A DNA stretch of 64,000 nucleotides, from positions 903,398 to 967,397 of the forward strand of contig MNCI01030955.1 in assembly GCA_015680685.1 (NCBI GenBank), in the 5' to 3' direction. This stretch comes from Gnetum montanum. Lineage: Eukaryota > Streptophyta > Gnetopsida > Gnetales > Gnetaceae. Below the pieces are notes generated by a model. The model made no database searches. It was not told the DNA's origin and worked only from the letters and a program-made list of their open reading frames with translations. A program made the translations under genes and the position numbers. This document shows, piece by piece, positions 1 to 12,224 of the stretch. Each line of letters begins with the position of its first letter. Within the stretch, counting starts at the first letter, position 1.

Positions 1-659
1 TATTGATGTAACTCTCTATTTAGAATTTGATTTATAGAGATGGAACTTCTTCATTTTTTTGTGTTCTTATTTTCTAAGCCAATTTGACTTGGAAAAGTGT
101 GGAATGAGTTCTTTAGGATCTATTAAGTTAGATCCACATTAGTTTGATATCAAAGAATTGAAATGGGGGCATCCACACCTAGAGTTATTGATCTCCAAAA
201 AGATTTAGAATAATTTTTAAGAACTAGTATGCTTTGCATCTAATTATAATTTGATTTGTTAATGAATGGTAAGAATTACTTTGATCCTTCAGAAATCAAG
301 TTTCTTTTATGATATTTAAGCATCAATTTACTTGAAAGGCTAGTATTTGAAGTAAAGTGCTTTAGATTTACACTTTTGTATTAAATTATAATGCCTTCTT
401 CCTAGAACTAAATGAATATTTTTATGGATATTTGTAAAATTTCTTATGGATATCATCTTTTTTTTCTCTAAGGCTTTATTCTTAGTTTTATGAAAAGTAT
501 GTCACGTAAGTCTCTTAGTGTAAAAGAGCTTAGAAGAGATATGAAGAAAATGAAGGATAATTTGTTAAATATTTTAAAGAGAATTAAGAGGATATCTTCT
601 ATCCATCAAGGGAAGAAGAAAGATGTAAGGTCTAATGAAGTATAGGTCAATGGAAAAAG
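1..659. other. AT-rich sequence without recognised gene
   Basis: No long open frame, RNA gene or terminal-repeat structure is visible. The stretch ends at the inferred left edge of a copia LTR at 660, so it is probably flanking DNA of that insertion or an older decayed repeat. Confidence 0.5.
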
Positions 660-1910
660 TGTTTACATTTTTGTATGTAAAAACCTTGGAAAATGGAGAA
701 TTTGAAAAATGGACTTGTAAGACCTTCCAAGACTAGGAAAGGACTAAGACAAGAGCGAGATAAGATCATAATGGGATCAAGATAAAGAGCATGATGAGAT
801 CAAGACATGAGCATGTTGAGACTAAAATGAGAGCTAAGTTGTTAATCTAAAGTAACAAAGTTTCAATCAAGATTGCAAGAATTTGGGAGAAGTCATAGGG
901 ATGCATGACATCTAGAAGTCTATAGAAGATGTTTTGGTAGTTTTCAAGACCTTCTAGAGAAACAACAAATGTCCCTATTGAAAAGACCAAGTCTCAAGTG
1001 AGATGTTCCAAAAAAATAGTAGACATATTAATTATAGTTGAGGTGCCCTAGTTAAGACATCTCATGTAAGACATCCCAATTAAAGTAAGATGTTCCACTT
1101 GCAAGTATCTAAAAGTCAGTGAGACTTCCTAAGCTAAAATGAGATATCTCAACTAGCGATTTTCTAGTCATTGTACAAACTCCAATGATCATTTGACAAT
1201 GACAAAGGCTATAACAAAGATAATGCATTTATGGAAAAGGACAAGAATTTTTTACACAAATATTCCCTTCATTGTACACATCTTGTGAATCATTTTTTCT
1301 TCAATTCTTTATCTTTTGTAAGTTGAGTATTCTAATTGTTGAGAACCTCAAAGTAAGAAATATGTAACTTGAGTACATTATCTCCTTGATTTTTCTTTTC
1401 TACCTTTGTAACTCATGTGTGGTTGATGTGCTTCTTGTAAAAAGGCATCTCTTAAGCTTATTGGGACCTCACCATGTTGGATGTATTTCTTAAGGGAAAA
1501 CATTCCATGCAGAGCTCAAGTTTTGTAAAGGTTATGGAATTCATGAAACCACATTTTGAGCTTGTTATAAGCTTGTAAGGTTGGATGTGTTTCTTGAGAG
1601 AAAATTTCCTATGTAGAGCTTAAGTTATTGTAAAGGTTTTGGAATTCTTGAAATCATATTTTGTGCTTAATGGGATCATGTAGGTTTAGCTGTGTTTCTA
1701 TGTGAAAACATCTCTTATGGAGCTCAAAATTTATAAAGGTTATGGTGTCCTTGAAACCACATTTTTGAAAAAAATAAAGTTGGAGTTTTGTAAGGATTCT
1801 ACCCTCCAAGTATGGACATACCCAAGTTGGGGAACCATGTACATCTATATGTAGTTTTGGTTTTAATTGATGAAACTTATTCAATCCCCCTTCTAAGTTC
1901 TCAATCTTCA
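660..1910 (+). repeat. 5' LTR of copia element A
   Basis: It begins TGTTTACA and ends AATCTTCA, the usual TG...CA form, and is followed two bases later by a primer binding site. The start was set by aligning TGTTTACATTTTTGTAT with the 3' LTR start TATTGACCTTTTGGTAT. About 1.25 kb long. The middle (about 1010-1160) is rich in AGATGTYCC and its complement-like GACATCYC words, a theme repeated inside the element at 3250-3545. Confidence 0.7.
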
Positions 1911-1912
1911 AG

Positions 1913-1926
1913 TGGTATTAGAGCTT
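1913..1926 (+). other. Primer binding site, tRNA-iMet type
   Basis: TGGTATTAGAGCTT differs by one base from the plant copia primer site TGGTATCAGAGC, which pairs with the 3' end of initiator methionine tRNA. It starts two bases after the CA end of the 5' LTR, as expected for minus-strand strong-stop priming. Confidence 0.85.
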
Positions 1927-1967
1927 TTGTACTTCCAATTGTGAGGGTAGCAACTCAAGAGTGAGCA

Positions 1968-2913
1968 ATGGAAGGAATATCATACAACAACCCACCAATA
2001 TTTAATGGGATTGACTTCATGTACTAAAAGATTCAAATGCAAGGATTCTTTGAATCCATGGAGTTCAAAGTTTGGAAATCCATCATAGAGGGCTACACAC
2101 CATCCATCAACAACACTATAAGCACTACAAAACCAAGAAGTAAGTGGCCTCAAGATGAGAAAGATATGTTTATATTTAATTCTAAAGCAAAAAATTGTCT
2201 TTATTGTGCTTTAAGTAAATCTGAGTTCAATAGAGTAGCTAGGTGAAAAATTGCAAAAGAGATTTGAGAGGTTTTAGAAGCTACTTATGAAGATACATCT
2301 ATTGTTAAGAAATCGAAGCTTCTAGTTTTACAAAGTGAATATGACAAATTAAAAATGAAAGAAGGAGAGAAAATCAAAGATTAATTTTCTAGAGAAAATG
2401 ACTTAGTTGTAGCTATCAGAGGAATGGAAAAGGATCTACCTAAAAGTGATCTTATCAAAATGATAAGAACCTTGCAACTTGTATTTAGACCTAAAGGAGC
2501 AGTCATGGAGGAGATTAGAGATTTTTCATTCTTAAAGTTTGAAGAGCTTCAAAGTATACTTATAGGTTATGAGATGAAATTCATAAGTGAAGGTGTAATC
2601 AAAGAAAAATCCATTGCTCTTTCAAACTCATCAAAAAAGGAGTAATCTAATCATGAAATAAATAGTGAAGACAAACTAGCCCTCTTATCAAGAAGAGTTT
2701 AAAGACTACTAGCATGGAAAGGAACAAGCTTCAATCAAACCAACATCAAGGATAAAGAAAGAGGTAAAAATTTAAAAAATGATAATCTTGATGCATCTTT
2801 TATAGAATGTTGGATTTGTGGTGGTAGAGGTCATGTGACATTTGAATGTCCAAGTGTTGATAGGTTGCAAAAGAAGGATCCCTTTGAAACTAAAAAGAAA
2901 GGAAAAAATCTTT
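1968..2913 (+). pseudogene. Ty1/copia gag, broken, with CCHC zinc knuckle
   Basis: The frame opens with MEGISYNNPPIFNG at 1968, a copia Gag N-terminus type in which the conserved motif precedes a W/F-rich capsid segment. Capsid-like blocks follow at 2037-2246 and 2424-2645 (for example KDLPKSDLIKMIRTL), separated by in-frame stops near 2025, 2244, 2264 and 2383. A nucleocapsid knuckle sits at about 2805-2850: ECWICGGRGHVTFEC, with spacing C-x2-C-x4-H-x4-C. Gag would form the cytoplasmic virus-like particle and bind the element RNA. Several stops sit in otherwise collinear sequence, so this is a decayed gene rather than a chance open frame. Confidence 0.8.
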
Positions 2914-5900
2914 AATTGAATTAGGATGTGTTAATCTTTTGGTATGTCAACATGTTAAGGAAAATGGAGTACAAGAATGTTTATGTGGTTGTTGGGTTTA
3001 CAGAAGCAAGAGTAAAGGACTCAAGAACTCACAAGCAAATTTGGGATCATAAGGACTCAAGGGAGAATGAACAAATACAAAGAATTCAAGAAAAATGTGT
3101 CTATTTTTATTCAAGATTGTTCCTAGATGTGTTCACATGTTTTGAAGTGTTTTTGGCTCATTTTGATGAGTCTAGGAGGTTATAAGGTCTATGGGGACTT
3201 GTTTGGAGGCATTTGGAGGCTCCTAGCATCAAAACAAGCAATTTTATTTTTGACCCCTACAAAAGAGACGTCTTTCCAATACCAAAGGTGTCTTTCCAGT
3301 AGGTAACATAGGCAAAGACATCTCTGCAAAATAGTAGATGTCTTTCATTAGGCAAAGACATCTTTCCTTAGACAAAGATGTCTTCATAGAATATAGGCTA
3401 GTTGTAGAAAGACATCTTTCTCTAGACAAAGATGTTTTCTAAAATGGAGATTTCAGAAAGACATCTTTCCCAAACAAATATATCTTCCTAGAATTGAAGG
3501 CAAAGACAGAAAGACATCTCAAGCATGAAGAAGATGTCTATCATGATCGTTAGTGATCATTGGCTAGCCGTTGCATGAGTTCCAAGATGGATTTCAAAAC
3601 ACAATAACTATAAGAACACTTGATGTGCATTGGAAAAAGTGCAAACCTTGTTATATTCATTGTATAATCATTTGTAATCATTGAATTCTTTGTTGCTCCT
3701 CATTGTCTTATCATTTTGGTATTGTATAGTATGTTATGCCTAACTATACAAGGATCAGCAAACTAAGTTGCAATTAAACATGATTAAACATGAAAGGAAA
3801 TCTACATTGGAGAGAAGATGAAATTACTAAACTGTATATCATATGCTCCTCTTTAAAAAAAAAGAAACTCTCAAACATAAAGGTTGAAGTTCAACTACTA
3901 ACCTAATTTTATGAGTAGAAGTGTAGTGATTTTTAAGGTATAAGGCCTCGTGAAGAACTAAAATGCCACATTTTTTGCACAACAAAGAAGATATGGATGA
4001 GGATTCTCAAGATGACACTTGTATGTTTTCACCTAAATGAAGGAACAAACCCAGTTTCAATGTATAGTCCAAGTTAGAGATATTATGTATTTCTATTATG
4101 AAATATGTGAGCATGTACAATCCTATTGTGATGTACCATTAAAACATAATAACATTTGTCAAGAGAGGCCTAGAAAGTATGACTTATAGGGTAAAAAAGC
4201 TTGCAGACCCAAGGAACAAAATGAAGAAATAACTACAAGAGATATTGGAAGATCAAAACACATGATTAGCAAAAAATATCAGTCTTCTCATTTCAAAGAA
4301 CACAAGTATGAAGAAGTAGCAACCTCAAATAAAACAAAAGATTCAAACAAATACATTGATGACAAAGAAAATTAAGGATCAACTGCATGCAAAGGAGGTA
4401 CTCAATGATAGAGGATCCCTTCCTAAACATCAATAACCATATCAATATTTAAATCAAGCAACATAAGTAACAATAAGTATGACTGTAATGTCTATTCCTT
4501 GGCTTGTTGAACTTAGTTTTGATTACTTTATTTCAAGAAATACTAGTGGTATGAAAATATATTGAATGGATGCAACTAATTGGAAATCTTAGTAAATCCT
4601 CACTTGATCTTACAAGATTTTGAGTTGCATATAAAAAAAATCTGGAAACACATAAGATTCCAATAGTTCAAAAAGAAAAATGATGAAAAATGTATCTTCA
4701 AATAATATATCTTATTATACATCAAGTATAAAATTATTATTTCAACTTTACTTTATGATAATTTACATATCTATATTGAAGATATTTGAATTTTGGAATC
4801 TATATATTGAAGAGTACTACTAATGGAAGACTTTGATTTTCCAAAACAACTCCACACTTGATCTTGGTATTGCATTGTAGATTTAGTGATATGATGCACA
4901 ATTTATTGTTGGAATTCAAAAATGCATCTCTACAAAGAGCAAGATGACCCAAGAAGAAGAAACTATTATGTATCAGATGCTTTATATTTAGGAAGTTGGG
5001 AGAATTTTGGCACATGCACAAGGGAAGTCTATACCTTATCTACAGCCATCATTTTCGGGCCACCTACTTAGAAAGAGTTTTATAAGACTCTTACAAACAT
5101 TCAAGAAACAAGACTTTCCACTTTAACACTCATAACAAAATAGTCTTAGAGGGTAACTCAATTGTGTTGAATTCTAGCAAAGACTCAAAGGTAAAATGTG
5201 TAAGTATAAGATTATATTTGTATTATCTTAAGAAGTGTTCTTTGATGCTAGACTTTAGATATATATAACTACTATGACAACGCATCTTGTTGAGATATTA
5301 AGCATGATAGGTTATGGAGCTATTCCTTCTTATGAAGATTGGATCCTTTTGAGACTTTGATTTGAGCAAATTTCAAGTTTTTTTCTTTTTCTTTGTATAT
5401 GTGTAATTGCTCTCTCCTTGTAATGGAATTAATTTTTGTTATCTTTTTGCTGATGTCTAAAAACAGGAAGAAATTTTGGTATTAAGTTTATGAGATGCTC
5501 TTAAGATATTGGTAATAGCCTATATATCATAAAGACTAATTGTTGAGACTTGGTTATTATTATTAGCTTTGGAAATATAGTCTTTATACCTATATGACTA
5601 ATCTAAAGTTGAGATTTTTGGCATATACAGTAGATAGTATTTTAAATAGATTTCATACATGATATATTCTTAGCTACATACTTCTGTTTATCATGACATT
5701 TCCAAGATAGTATACTTGTTTTATAATGCTCAGCCTTTGGAGTTTAGCCTTTGGTTTTACATGGAAAAGCTCTTGAACAATATTTGAAAGTCTTTGATTA
5801 TGTGCTTTAAAGATTATATGTTTTTAACCTGCATTTTGGATAGATATGGATAGCTCTTGATGAGACTTTTTCTAATCAATCCTATGAGCTGAAGAATGTG

Positions 5901-6010
5901 TACCCATTTCTTAGCTACACACACACACACAAATGTTTGTGCCTTTATTTGTTTATCACATAATGTTCTGTTATTATGCTAACCCATTTTCTCAAGTTTT
6001 GGACATCACC
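2914..6010 (+). other. Internal region of element A without recognisable pol
   Basis: About 3.1 kb lies between gag and the polypurine tract, where protease, integrase, RT and RNase H should be. I could read none of their motifs in any frame. It holds a GACATC-word array (3250-3545) and a short CA run (about 5919-5933). It may be foreign sequence inserted after pol was lost, or pol decayed beyond recognition. Confidence 0.5.
3250..3545. repeat. Irregular array of AGACATCTTTCC-like words
   Basis: At least twelve copies of AGACATCTTTCC, AGATGTCTT or close variants occur, in both orientations, within about 300 bp (for example near 3264, 3314, 3357, 3385, 3410, 3457 and 3510). Units are irregularly spaced. 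AGAYGTC is close to its own reverse complement, so neighbouring units can pair as hairpins. No coding function is evident. Confidence 0.75.
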
Positions 6011-6024
6011 AAAAAGGGAAAGAT
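6011..6024 (+). other. Polypurine tract of element A
   Basis: AAAAAGGGAAAGA directly precedes the inferred 3' LTR start. Plant copia elements usually have an A/G run of this kind as the plus-strand primer, commonly followed by TGTTGA. Here that sequence reads TATTGA, one base changed. Confidence 0.65.
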
Positions 6025-6300
6025 TATTGACCTTTTGGTATTTTAACACCGTGGAAAATGGAGAAGTTGGAAAATGTGCTTGTGAGACCTTGCAACTAGG
6101 AAAGGACTATGACAAGAGCAAGACAAGAGCATAATGGGATCGAGATGAAAAGCATGATGAGATCAAGACATAATCATGTTGAGACCAAGATAAGAGCCGA
6201 GTTGTCAATATGAAGTAATAAAGACTCAACCAAGATTGCAAGAATTTGGAAGAAGTTATAGGGATACATGACATTTAGAAGTCTAAAGAAGATGCTATAA
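6025..6300 (+). repeat. Truncated 3' LTR of element A
   Basis: It aligns with the first 270 bases of the 5' LTR (660-930), including a shared run of ACAAGAGC and GATCAAGACAT words, then similarity ends abruptly near GATGCTATAACAG. The remaining 1 kb of the LTR is missing, so no target-site duplication can be read. Confidence 0.75.
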
Positions 6301-7924
6301 CAGTTGAAAATTTTGGTACTAGAAAACCAAAAATCTTAGCATGGAGCAATTTAACTGTAAGATTCATGGGCCTTGAAAAGATTCAAAGTGCCTTAAATGG
6401 TCTAGCTGATTACTTAAGGCCTTCGGGGGTCTATTACTAAATGAAAATAAAGAAAAACAAGAAACTATAAAAATAATAATGATAATATGGCCAAAAAAAA
6501 CTACAAGCTCTTATATTGATATTAATGAAAAAATACAAAGTGAGTGAATACAAATCTGCAAATGTTATATAAATAATTGTTAAAGATCTAAAGCACAAAT
6601 GGACAGTGTATGCTCCACAATCCTTCCAGGTACTTCTAGCTTGCACAATCTACTCCAAACAAGTTCTTGATTTGTACTAGGAGTATGACTAATTAGGCCT
6701 TTAGATCTTCATTCTACTCTAAAAAGTCTTAAGTTTTGCAACATCTTCAAAGATCTAAGAATCACACAGTATCTCTATCTGCAATCTACTAAAAGGTTTT
6801 CAAAAGATCTTCCCTCAATGTGCTCCCCCTCCCCGCAAGCCANNNNNNNNNNNNNNNNNNNNNNNNNNNNNNNNNNNNNNNNNNNNNNNNNNNNNNNNNN
6901 NNNNNNNNNNNNNNNNNNNNNNNNNNNNNNCAAACTCTTGAAAATAGAATAGATTTTTGTTTAAATAAGCCATCAATTTTCTAATTCTCTATTGATTTAA
7001 AATTTTTTTGACATTCTCTACAATGTTTTTTTAATGTTTTTTATGGCATAAATGTATGGCATATGAGCCAATAGTGGTTTTGAGCTTTTGGGCTTGAAGC
7101 ATCAATGTTTTGGCTCTTTTCAGAATCCAAAATTGCAACATATGGGCTACCAATGTTTTTTGGCTTTGGTACTAAATTTGGTAGTTCATTTGATATTTTG
7201 ACCTTCACACACTAGCATAAATAAAATTCACATCATTTGGGCTATAAATATCACTTTATATATTAAAATAGTTCAAAATATTTGCCAAAATAAGACCATA
7301 GGGTAGTATTTTTTATGGGAAAATAAGGCAATAGTTTCTACTCTTGTATTCCTATCAAATTACAATGAATATTTTGGCCACTAAACTTTTTGATTCTTTC
7401 ATAAATTTTTTTGAGGTGTTTCATTGGCCCCTTTTGTTGATGTTTTGAGGAATGACCCAAGATACATCAACAAAGAATGTAAAACGCCATCGCGAGTTCA
7501 TCACCAATGCTTTCTCTCCATATTTGATGTTGTGGCTATTGAATCATGCCAATGAATGCTTATGATGGTGAATTAAGATCACAATGGGATGTTAAGATTT
7601 TGGGATGAGATGTTGGCTACATGGGTTATCAAGAAATTTTCACATGGGCTAATGAAGAATTCCAATATTAACATCATGGTTATGGCATGGTAGTGAAATT
7701 TTTGCTCATCGAAGAGATCTTCATGCTTTGTTCTAGAACTACTAGTTACTTGATGATGTTTGAAGGAAGTAGCACTTTGTAATAGGCTTCCTTATTATTT
7801 GACTTTCTTTTCTCTTCTTTTTTTAAGAGCCATTTGATTCACTTGACTTTAGGCTACATGGAGCTCTTGGCTTTCTTCATATTTTCCTTCCCATTTTTAA
7901 TTGTATGGGAGCGAAACCTTCATT
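6301..7924. other. Unrecognised sequence with an assembly gap
   Basis: No gene or known element is recognised. The run of N at 6843-6930 is an assembly gap, so feature ends near it are unreliable. Short open frames here lack supporting motifs. Confidence 0.5.
6843..6930. other. Assembly gap (88 N)
   Basis: The bases are given as n over this span. The true gap length is unknown. Confidence 0.98.
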
Positions 7925-9270
7925 GGGCTTTGTTGCTGAGTCCAAACTTTCATTTTCTCACTAAACGAGATGTGTCACATTCAGTGAACTTGATTGGGTA
8001 GAGCACATGGAAAGAGATGTCACACGGTCATTGGTACATGAATGTCAAACATAGGTTTTCATTATTGGAAAGGTAAGGAGAGCTATAATTTGGTTATGGG
8101 GTTACAACTTAGAAGGAGTAATGGTGATGATGTGAGGCAAGCACTGTTGGCAAGCTTGAATAAGCTAATTGAATCTTATGTATTGAGATCACATGGTAAC
8201 TCACCACTATAATGAATCATACCTCTACGATGGCTTTAGGTTTGTCCTGCAATCATAACTCTAAGAGGATAAGAAAATAAATCAAAGAATACATGTGATT
8301 ACAAGAGTTTACATGAAGTTACAAGCAACAACAAGCAAATATAGGCCACCATAGGCTACAATTGGAATAACATGAAAACTTTATATTTTTTTTCACAAAT
8401 TTAAATAAATTTTGGAGTGCTTTGAGATGTCAAAAGGGTAGAAGGTCATGCAAGCTCACTTGTTCATAGGCTACTCATGTCATTGATGTTAATCATTTGT
8501 TCGAATCTATGAACTAAGATAAATGGAGGCTAAAAGCACTTATGTCAATGTCAAATGTAACTAAGGCCATGTGAAGGCTTTAATGTTGCCTTGCAGGGGG
8601 TTTCGTTGCTGAGGCCAAACTTTCATTTTCTCACTAAATGAGATGTGTTACATTCAGTGAACTTGATTGGGTAGAGCACATGGAAAGAGATTCCACACAG
8701 TCTTGGTACATGAATGTCAAACATAGGTTTTCATTATTGGAAAGGTAAGGAGAGCTATAATTTGGTTATGGGGTTACGGTTCAAAAGGAGTAATAGTGAT
8801 GATGTGAGGCAAGCATTGTTGGCAAGCTTGAATAAGCTAATTGAATCTTGTGTATTGAGATCACATGGTAACTCACCACTATAATGAATCACACCTCTAC
8901 GATGGCTTTAGGCTTGTCCTACAATCATAACTCTAAGAGGATAAGAAAATAACTCAAAGAATACATGTGATTACAAGAGTTTACATGAAGTTACAAGTAA
9001 CAACAAGCAAATATAGGCCACCATAGGCTACAATTTGCGTAACATGAAAACTTTATATTTTTTTCACAAATTTAAATAAATTTTGGAGTGCTTTGAGATG
9101 TCAAAAGGGTAGAAGGTCATGCAATCTCACTTGTTCATAGGCTACTCATGTCATTGATGTTAATCATTTGTTCAAATCTATGAACAAAGATAAATAGAGG
9201 CTAAAAGCACATATGTCAATGTCAAATGTAACTAAGGCCATGTAAAGGCTTTAATGTTGCCTTGTAGGGG
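7925..9270. repeat. 673-bp tandem duplication, two copies
   Basis: Copy 1 (about 7925-8597) and copy 2 (about 8598-9270) are collinear from GTTGCTGAG (7932 and 8605) through to GTTGCCTTG (about 8585 and 9257), with only scattered substitutions and tiny indels. By eye they match at well over 90%. Neither copy has a sizeable open frame. A local segmental tandem duplication is the simplest explanation. There is no sign of LTRs or transposon ends. Confidence 0.9.
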
Positions 9271-9650
9271 TTTTATGGTGTTTTGAACAAACTAAGATTC
9301 TAGTGAGGAACTTGGCTTTAGAGCTTTCTCCTCACCATCAATGATTGAAATAGGAAATTTGACTAGGGAATCCTTTGTGATGTTTCTGATCATTAAGTCA
9401 AAAGTAGTTAGGTCATTTCAATGTATTAAGACTATATGATCAAAAGGATTCTAAGGTCTAAGTTTAGGTATTCAAGGTCAACTTGATTGATTGACATCAC
9501 CAAAAGGATCTACTTCAATTCAAAGGTTAGGTGAATTGTTTCCTCATCCTCCTAGCTCAATCCTACATGTCAACATAAGCACATTAAATGGCATTTACAT
9601 GATATAATTATTAAATAGTATTAAAATATGTAGGATACTTTAATAATAAA

Positions 9651-9910
9651 GCAAGATAAGGCAAAATAAGATTTAAACAAAGTGCAATAAGGTAAAACAA
9701 GGTGGAATAAGGCCCAAAGAAAGTAGACTAAGGCAAAACAAGGTAGAATGAGGTAAAAACAAAGTAAGCTAAGGTCAAAACAAAGCATAACAAAGCCCAA
9801 ATGATGCCACTAAGGTAAAATAAGGTCAAGCAAAGTTAAAGGTAATACTACAACATGAGGTAAAATAATGCAAACCAACATAAAAAAAATAAGATCAAAC
9901 AAGGTCAAAA
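9651..9910 (+). repeat. Purine-rich degenerate tandem repeat
   Basis: Variants of AAGGTAAAACAAGGT, AAGGCAAAACAAGG and AAACAAAGCA follow one another for about 260 bp, with the plus strand strongly A/G rich. Units are roughly 12-20 bases and irregular. It looks like an expanded low-complexity satellite. Confidence 0.7.
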
Positions 9911-12069
9911 TAGTATTAAATTTTTTAAAAATCCTTTGATTCAAGTAGTGTTATTTTTTCATAAAAATTTATACAAAACTCACCATTTATATCTTTAGAT
10001 AGTAAAATATAAGGTCATTGGTTAATCAAAATATTCATAAGCATTTTAAGACCATTGCATTGAGGTGCCCATGGTAGGCTTGAGGTTTATCAAGTTGCAA
10101 CTAATATCTTTTATTTTGAATGCTTATGAGTTCATTGTAAAGCATGTTGTCATGATCCAAGTTTGATGCTCAGGATCAAAACATTTTTAGTTCTGTTTAT
10201 GGAGGTAATTGTGGATCGGATGAATTAATGATTGTAGTTTGAATTTTTATTAAGGAGGAAAGTGGGGAAAATTTAATTAAATTTAGCAAAAAGAGTATCA
10301 TTATTTATTTTCCTTTGTCTCCTCATGCTTGCAACAACAAGGAGGCACACCAACCACAAGGTACTAAAATATGAATAATGAATCTATGAAACACTAATCT
10401 ATGTAGCATCAACATCATCAGTGTTGTCAACAAAGAGGAAATGATCATTAGTGGTTAGTTCATTGTATCATCATGAACGTTATTAAATTTTTTAACGTTG
10501 CTACTATCAAGGACTCTAAAGTAGTCCTAGAGTCTATATTTACTAGGTGTTGTATATGCCTGTATGTCTATTAGGCCAAGTTGCATGTTAATCTGCATTT
10601 TCTCAATCACTTTAATAACCTTAGAATACTCATACCTGTGGAGGATGTAGGAAGCCATGTTTACCTATCTATTTGTATGTCTAAAAAAATAGGAAAAAGA
10701 AATCTTAGCCCTTACGTGATGGCTATTGATGATGATAATTTGAGTGCTATTATTATTGAAATCAAGGATGGGGATGATAATTAATGTAATCCTTACATGC
10801 TCCCCCACACGTTGTGGAGACTGGTCTAACAGCGTGTGGGCATCCCAGGACCAATTCAATTACTTATTTTTGTCCCATATGCTTCTCCACATGGTGTCAT
10901 AATGTGTGGGACTCATGTGGGTAGTGTGTGTGACTGGCCCATGTTACACACGGTACCCAACATGTTGGCTTACCATGAGGGACAAGGTTGAGTGCATGAA
11001 GTTGAATTTCATTTTTTCATCTCTTTGGTGGAGGTTATTAAGGCCTGTGGGGAAGCAAAGGACACTACTTTCTACTTTGAAATTGGACATGGACAGACTG
11101 TAATCCTAAACTAAGGGGTGAGGACTTGACACTTTTGTCATTCTTTGACTTCACAACATAGACAGAATGGCCATGCAAGGATTTTGAGTGTAAGAAAATG
11201 GAGGGTACTATATCATCAAGGAAAGTTGCATGCCAAAACTCTGGCTCTAAGCATATCAATCATGGCTTCTAGCCTATAGTAGCTACATCATTTGATAATA
11301 TGGTCCTAGTACTGGAACTAGCACTAGACCTATTATCAAACTCAATCCAGTGTTCACTGGAACCTGGCTCCCTCCATAAGGGCTATAATAAGTTAGAAGA
11401 TAGTTGAATCCTAAACAAAATCTTGGGCATAAGCTAGGCCACTAATGAAATTGAGCTCTTGGTTAACATAAAAGGTCATCTTAGGAAGGCCAAGCATGGA
11501 TGGCAGCATACATCATTAAGCATGAATAAAATTGAGAGCCTATAAGTGCATGTGTCCATGGCTGGGATTTGCAATGAGCATGTAGAGCCATTCCTCCAAC
11601 ATTCTTGCTTTCTTCCTTGCTACATAGAACTCCTTTTTCTATATAAATTTCCCTTATCCTTTACATACACTCCTCAGGCATGAAAACTTACAATGTGGAA
11701 TTGGTGCCAAGAAATGCTTGTCAATATCATCAAGGGGCCCTAGAATTATAACAACTTCATCATCCCTAAAATCAAGAAGAAGATGGGAGTAGGGCACCTA
11801 GTGACCCACGCAAGATCAAGAACAAAGGAAGGGCAAAGCTTTTCAAGAAGATTAAAAGAGAAATTGTTGACATGGTGCTCGTAGTTATGGCCATGGTTAA
11901 TATCATAGGTGAGATCTCTAGTGAAAAGTTATGGGAGTTCATCTTTGAGAGTGCAAATGATGGTTTTGAGATTGATGAAACCCTATTACACTAGAATTAC
12001 AAGTGAAATGCCTCAAGAAGGAAGAGGTATTGCCATGATTATTATTGTTGTGATGGTGAATTATGCAAG

Positions 12070-12094
12070 ATGATGATGATGATGATGATGATGA
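12070..12094 (+). repeat. (GAT)n microsatellite
   Basis: About eight uninterrupted GAT/ATG triplets, followed by a GGTGGTGGTAGTGGTG stretch. Confidence 0.9.
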
Positions 12095-12224
12095 TAAGGA
12101 GGTGGTGGTAGTGGTGCATTTGAGTTAGAAAAGCTCTACTCTAGACAAAATGTAGTCATAGTAGTAGTGGGAGCCATGGAAGGCATTTAATCCTTGTTGT
12201 ACTTGTCAGCAGTGATGATACTAT

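Larger units (their letters stand above)
660..6300 (+). mobile_element. Degenerate Ty1/copia LTR retrotransposon (element A)
   Basis: The order is 5' LTR (660-1910), primer binding site (1913-1926), gag with a CCHC knuckle (1968-2913), a long internal stretch without recognisable pol, a polypurine tract (6011-6024) and a truncated 3' LTR (6025-about 6300). The two LTR copies match over roughly 250 bp (685-930 against 6050-6300). The tRNA-Met primer site and the gag type place it in Ty1/copia. No integrase, RT or RNase H motif could be read in 2914-6010, so the pol region was deleted or replaced and the copy is non-autonomous and dead. The right edge is where similarity to the 5' LTR stops. 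Confidence 0.75.
9271..12224. other. Unrecognised intergenic sequence
   Basis: No gene is supported. It includes a purine-rich tract (9651-9910) and a short GAT run (12070-12094). Open frames at 10581-10784 and 10906-11103 have no family motif and are overlapped by equal-sized frames on the other strand. Confidence 0.45.

Noticed and set aside
2914-6010. Pol genes for copia element A
   Set aside because: No protease, integrase, RT (YVDD-type) or RNase H motif could be read in any frame.
10581-11259. Four short frames on both strands as possible genes
   Set aside because: They overlap each other, lack motifs, good starts or splice context, and have no copy elsewhere in the window.
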